The notes under the pieces were generated by a model, which did no database searches, was not told the DNA's origin, and saw only the letters and a program-made list of their open reading frames with translations. Positions 62,087 to 64,000 of a DNA stretch of 64,000 nt are shown one piece after another. Where the stretch lies: contig NZ_STGL01000003.1 in assembly GCF_004919085.1 (NCBI RefSeq), forward strand, positions 186,001 through 250,000, written 5' to 3'. Numbering within the stretch: the stretch's first letter is position 1; each line of letters starts with the position of its first letter. Source of the DNA: Nocardioides sp. GY 10127 (GTDB taxonomy: Bacteria > Actinomycetota > Actinomycetes > Propionibacteriales > Nocardioidaceae). The position numbers and the translations under genes were made by a program.

Positions 62087-62956
62087 GTGGCTGAGCCGAG
62101 GACCGACTACACCGACGACCTGCGGCTGGCCCACCTGCTGGCCGACGACGCCGACTCCCTGACGACGTCCAGGTTCAAGGCGCTCGACCTGCACGTGGTG
62201 AGCAAGCCGGACCTCACGCCCGTCACCGACGCCGACCGCGGCGTCGAGGAGGCGATCCGCCGCACCCTCTCGCGGGTGCGCTCGCGCGACGCGGTCACCG
62301 GCGAGGAGATGGGCACGACCGGTTCCTCGAACCGCCGCTGGATCGTCGACCCGATCGACGGCACCAAGAACTTCGTGCGCGGCGTCCCCGTGTGGGCCAC
62401 GCTCATCGCGCTCGCGGTCGACGACGAGGTCGTGTGCAGCGTCGTCTCCGCGCCCCAGCTCCAGCGGCGCTGGTGGGCGCACGCGGGCGGCGGCGCCTGG
62501 ACCGGCAAGTCGCTGATGAAGGCCAGCCAGATCCACGTCTCCGACGTCCGGCGCCTCGAGGACGCCTCGTTCTCCTACTCCTCCCTCTCCGGCTGGGAGG
62601 AGCGCGACCGGCTCGACGAGGTGCTCGCGCTGATGCGCCGCGTGTGGCGCACCCGGGCGTACGGGGACTTCTGGTCCTACATGCTCGTCGCCGAGGGCGC
62701 GGTGGAGATCGCTGCCGAGCCCGAGCTGGGCCTCTACGACATGGCCGCGCTCGACGTCATCGTCCGCGAGGCCGGCGGCCGGTTCTCCAGCCTCGACGGC
62801 AGCCCCGGCCCCTGGGGCGGCAACGCCGTGGCCACGAACGGCCACCTGCACGAGGCCGCGCTCGCCTACCTGGGCTCGCTGCCCGACTCCGACGACGACG
62901 ACCCCGACTGGCCGCGCACCGGCCCCGGCTCGGTCAGCCCGCTGCGCGGGCGCTGA
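62087..62956 (+). CDS. hisN: Histidinol-phosphatase, inositol monophosphatase family
   Basis: Mg-dependent phosphatase of 289 residues. The metal motifs are TGEEMG, WIVDPIDGTKNFVRG and, late, GLYDMAALDVIVREAGG. The sequence is close to the HisN that dephosphorylates histidinol phosphate in Corynebacterium and Mycobacterium, next to aroA-rsgA as here. The DxD-rich tail (DSDDDDPDWP) is not part of the fold. The 113 bases before it contain several ACCGGGC repeats. Confidence 0.92.
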   Translation: MAEPRTDYTDDLRLAHLLADDADSLTTSRFKALDLHVVSKPDLTPVTDADRGVEEAIRRTLSRVRSRDAVTGEEMGTTGSSNRRWIVDPIDGTKNFVRGVPVWATLIALAVDDEVVCSVVSAPQLQRRWWAHAGGGAWTGKSLMKASQIHVSDVRRLEDASFSYSSLSGWEERDRLDEVLALMRRVWRTRAYGDFWSYMLVAEGAVEIAAEPELGLYDMAALDVIVREAGGRFSSLDGSPGPWGGNAVATNGHLHEAALAYLGSLPDSDDDDPDWPRTGPGSVSPLRGR

Positions 62957-62974
62957 CCGAGCCGGCAGGCGCGG

Positions 62975-63802
62975 TCAGGACGCCGAGGACGTGGCGGTCG
63001 CCGACGCGGAGGCCGACGGGTCGTAGGAGCCGTCCTCCTCGCGCGCCGCGATCTTCTCGTCGAGGGTGGCGAAGGCCTCCGGCCGCTTCACGAGGGCGAT
63101 CCGGTCGGCGGGCCACACGCGCGCGAAGACCTTGCCGACCACCAGGTCGGTGTCGACGTAGGCGTCGGACGCGTCGCAGGGTCCGTCCCTGCTCGTACAT
63201 CGGAGGTGGTAGCTGGAGTCGGCCGAGTTGTCGCGATGGTCGCCCATCACGAACAGCTCGCCCTCCGGGATCGGGCCCACGGACCAGGAGCAGTCGGCCA
63301 CCATCGGGCCGTCACAGCTGCTGTTGTTGAGGATCCAGGTGTCGGACGACTCCAGCGGCACCCCGTCGACGTGCAGCCTGCCCCGGGTGTCGCAGCAGGT
63401 GATGGTGTCGCCGGCGACGCCGATGACGCGCTTCACCAGGTGCCCGCCGGTGGGGTACAGACCGATCCGGCTCAGGGCCTCGGTGACCGGGTTGGTCGCG
63501 GTCACCGACTCGTTGGCGTCGAGCCAGCCGCCCGGGTCCGCGAAGACGATGACGTCACCGCGCTGGGGCGTGCCGGACCCCCAGTAGGACATCTTCTCGA
63601 CCAGGATGCGGTCGTTGACCTCGAGGCCGGGCTCCATCGACTTCGACGGGATGTAGAAGGCCTGCACCAGGAACGTCTTGACCAGCACCGCCAGGATGAC
63701 CGCCAGGACCAGCAGGAGGATCGACTCCTGCCAGATCGGCATCCGCTTCTTCTCGGCGACGGCCTCGCCACCCGTCGGGGGCACGCCGTTCTCGTCGGCC
63801 AC
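62975..63802 (-). CDS. lepB: Signal peptidase I
   Basis: Membrane serine protease that cuts Sec and Tat signal peptides, 275 residues. One transmembrane helix (about 26-47), nucleophile S55 in IPSKSMEPGL, catalytic Lys in GGHLVKRVIGVAGD, and MGDHRDNSADSSYH are present. Extra cysteine pairs (TCCDTRG, SSCDGPMVADCSW, CTSRDGPCDA) lie in the extracellular part and may form disulfides. The C-terminal tail is Ser/Ala/Thr-rich. It converges with hisN. Confidence 0.96.
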   Translation of the reverse strand: MADENGVPPTGGEAVAEKKRMPIWQESILLLVLAVILAVLVKTFLVQAFYIPSKSMEPGLEVNDRILVEKMSYWGSGTPQRGDVIVFADPGGWLDANESVTATNPVTEALSRIGLYPTGGHLVKRVIGVAGDTITCCDTRGRLHVDGVPLESSDTWILNNSSCDGPMVADCSWSVGPIPEGELFVMGDHRDNSADSSYHLRCTSRDGPCDASDAYVDTDLVVGKVFARVWPADRIALVKRPEAFATLDEKIAAREEDGSYDPSASASATATSSAS

Positions 63803-63985
63803 ATCGCCTCGCTTCGCATCGGGTCAACCCAGGACAGCCGCGTCGCCGCGGCGTCGCAGACCTTACCTTCCTCCGGCCCCGATCCGAGGTGTCGACGGCG
63901 CTGCCGCGCAAGGCCGTCACCAGCACCCGGACGGCCGCCGGTGTGACCCTGGTCACCGGGACGACCGCTCGCTAGCGTCCCGTCA

Positions 63986-64000
63986 TGCGCATCGGAGAGA
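63986..64000 (+). CDS. Possible gene start at the window edge
   Basis: An ATG at 63986 opens MRIGE before the window ends. TAGCGT about ten bases upstream would suit a leaderless or short-leader transcript. Too little is present to name a product. Confidence 0.25.

Overview
The window is chromosomal DNA of a very high-GC actinobacterium. The evidence is the WhiB1-type regulator, the multifunctional 2-oxoglutarate dehydrogenase/decarboxylase Kgd, Ni-dependent superoxide dismutase with its SodX protease, SigF/RsbW and SigR/RsrA pairs, the 24-residue ribosomal protein bL37, and many GTG starts in GTGA/ATGA overlaps. Gene content and the order whiB1-pdtaS ... anti-sigma-sigR ... SRAP-aroA-rsgA-hisN recall the mycobacterial Rv3219-Rv3228 region. 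I infer a Nocardioidaceae-like organism, but no species can be named from the sequence alone.

Left host region (1-23.8 kb): a minus-strand aspartate-family operon, argS-lysA-hom-thrC-thrB-rho, ends at a strong hairpin, followed by the 5' end of a response regulator. tRNA-Arg(CCG) lies divergently next to argS. Between this tRNA and a patatin-like lipase is an array of five 51-bp palindromes spaced exactly 73, 73, 83 and 83 bp. Then come a lipoprotein and LCP ligase pair, kgd, a DUF6104 gene, a FabR-like TetR regulator, a small duplicated-motif protein, an SDR/MDR oxidoreductase pair, malic enzyme and the divergent sodX/sodN pair.

Integrated element (about 23,751-35,981): a 12.2-kb lower-GC island sits in the 3' end of sodN, flanked by a 15-bp perfect (25-bp near-perfect) duplication of the last codons. 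It carries a tyrosine integrase, an XRE repressor divergent from an AlpA-like protein across three repeated operators, and a winged-helix protein whose own gene contains six iteron-like 11-mers, an arrangement like the lambda O gene and origin. It also carries a lone HK97-fold (lambda-E-type) capsid gene, several tiny zinc-ribbon proteins, a DUF6941-DUF4258-DUF2283 cargo operon, a structured non-coding stretch, a free-standing M41-like protease and DUF6907-like proteins. No portal, terminase, tail, lysis or FtsK/TraB transfer gene is visible. The best reading is a phage satellite (PICI-like) or a heavily reduced prophage, and it is the most interesting part of the window.

Right host region (36-64 kb): rsbW-sigF is preceded by a good SigF-type promoter. 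Next are whiB1, with two sets of 11-bp-period direct repeats upstream, convergent with pdtaS; a DUF2785 gene; an acetolactate-synthase-like enzyme; GNAT and thioesterase genes; bL37; and a complete tad/Flp pilus locus (Flp pilin, TadC, VWA-TadB fusion, TadA, CpaE, CpaB, TadG, TadE) with its own two-component pair coupled to the end of the operon. A SigR/RsrA redox-stress operon, a hydrolase-SRAP pair, DoxX, aroA-rsgA-hisN and convergent lepB complete the window.
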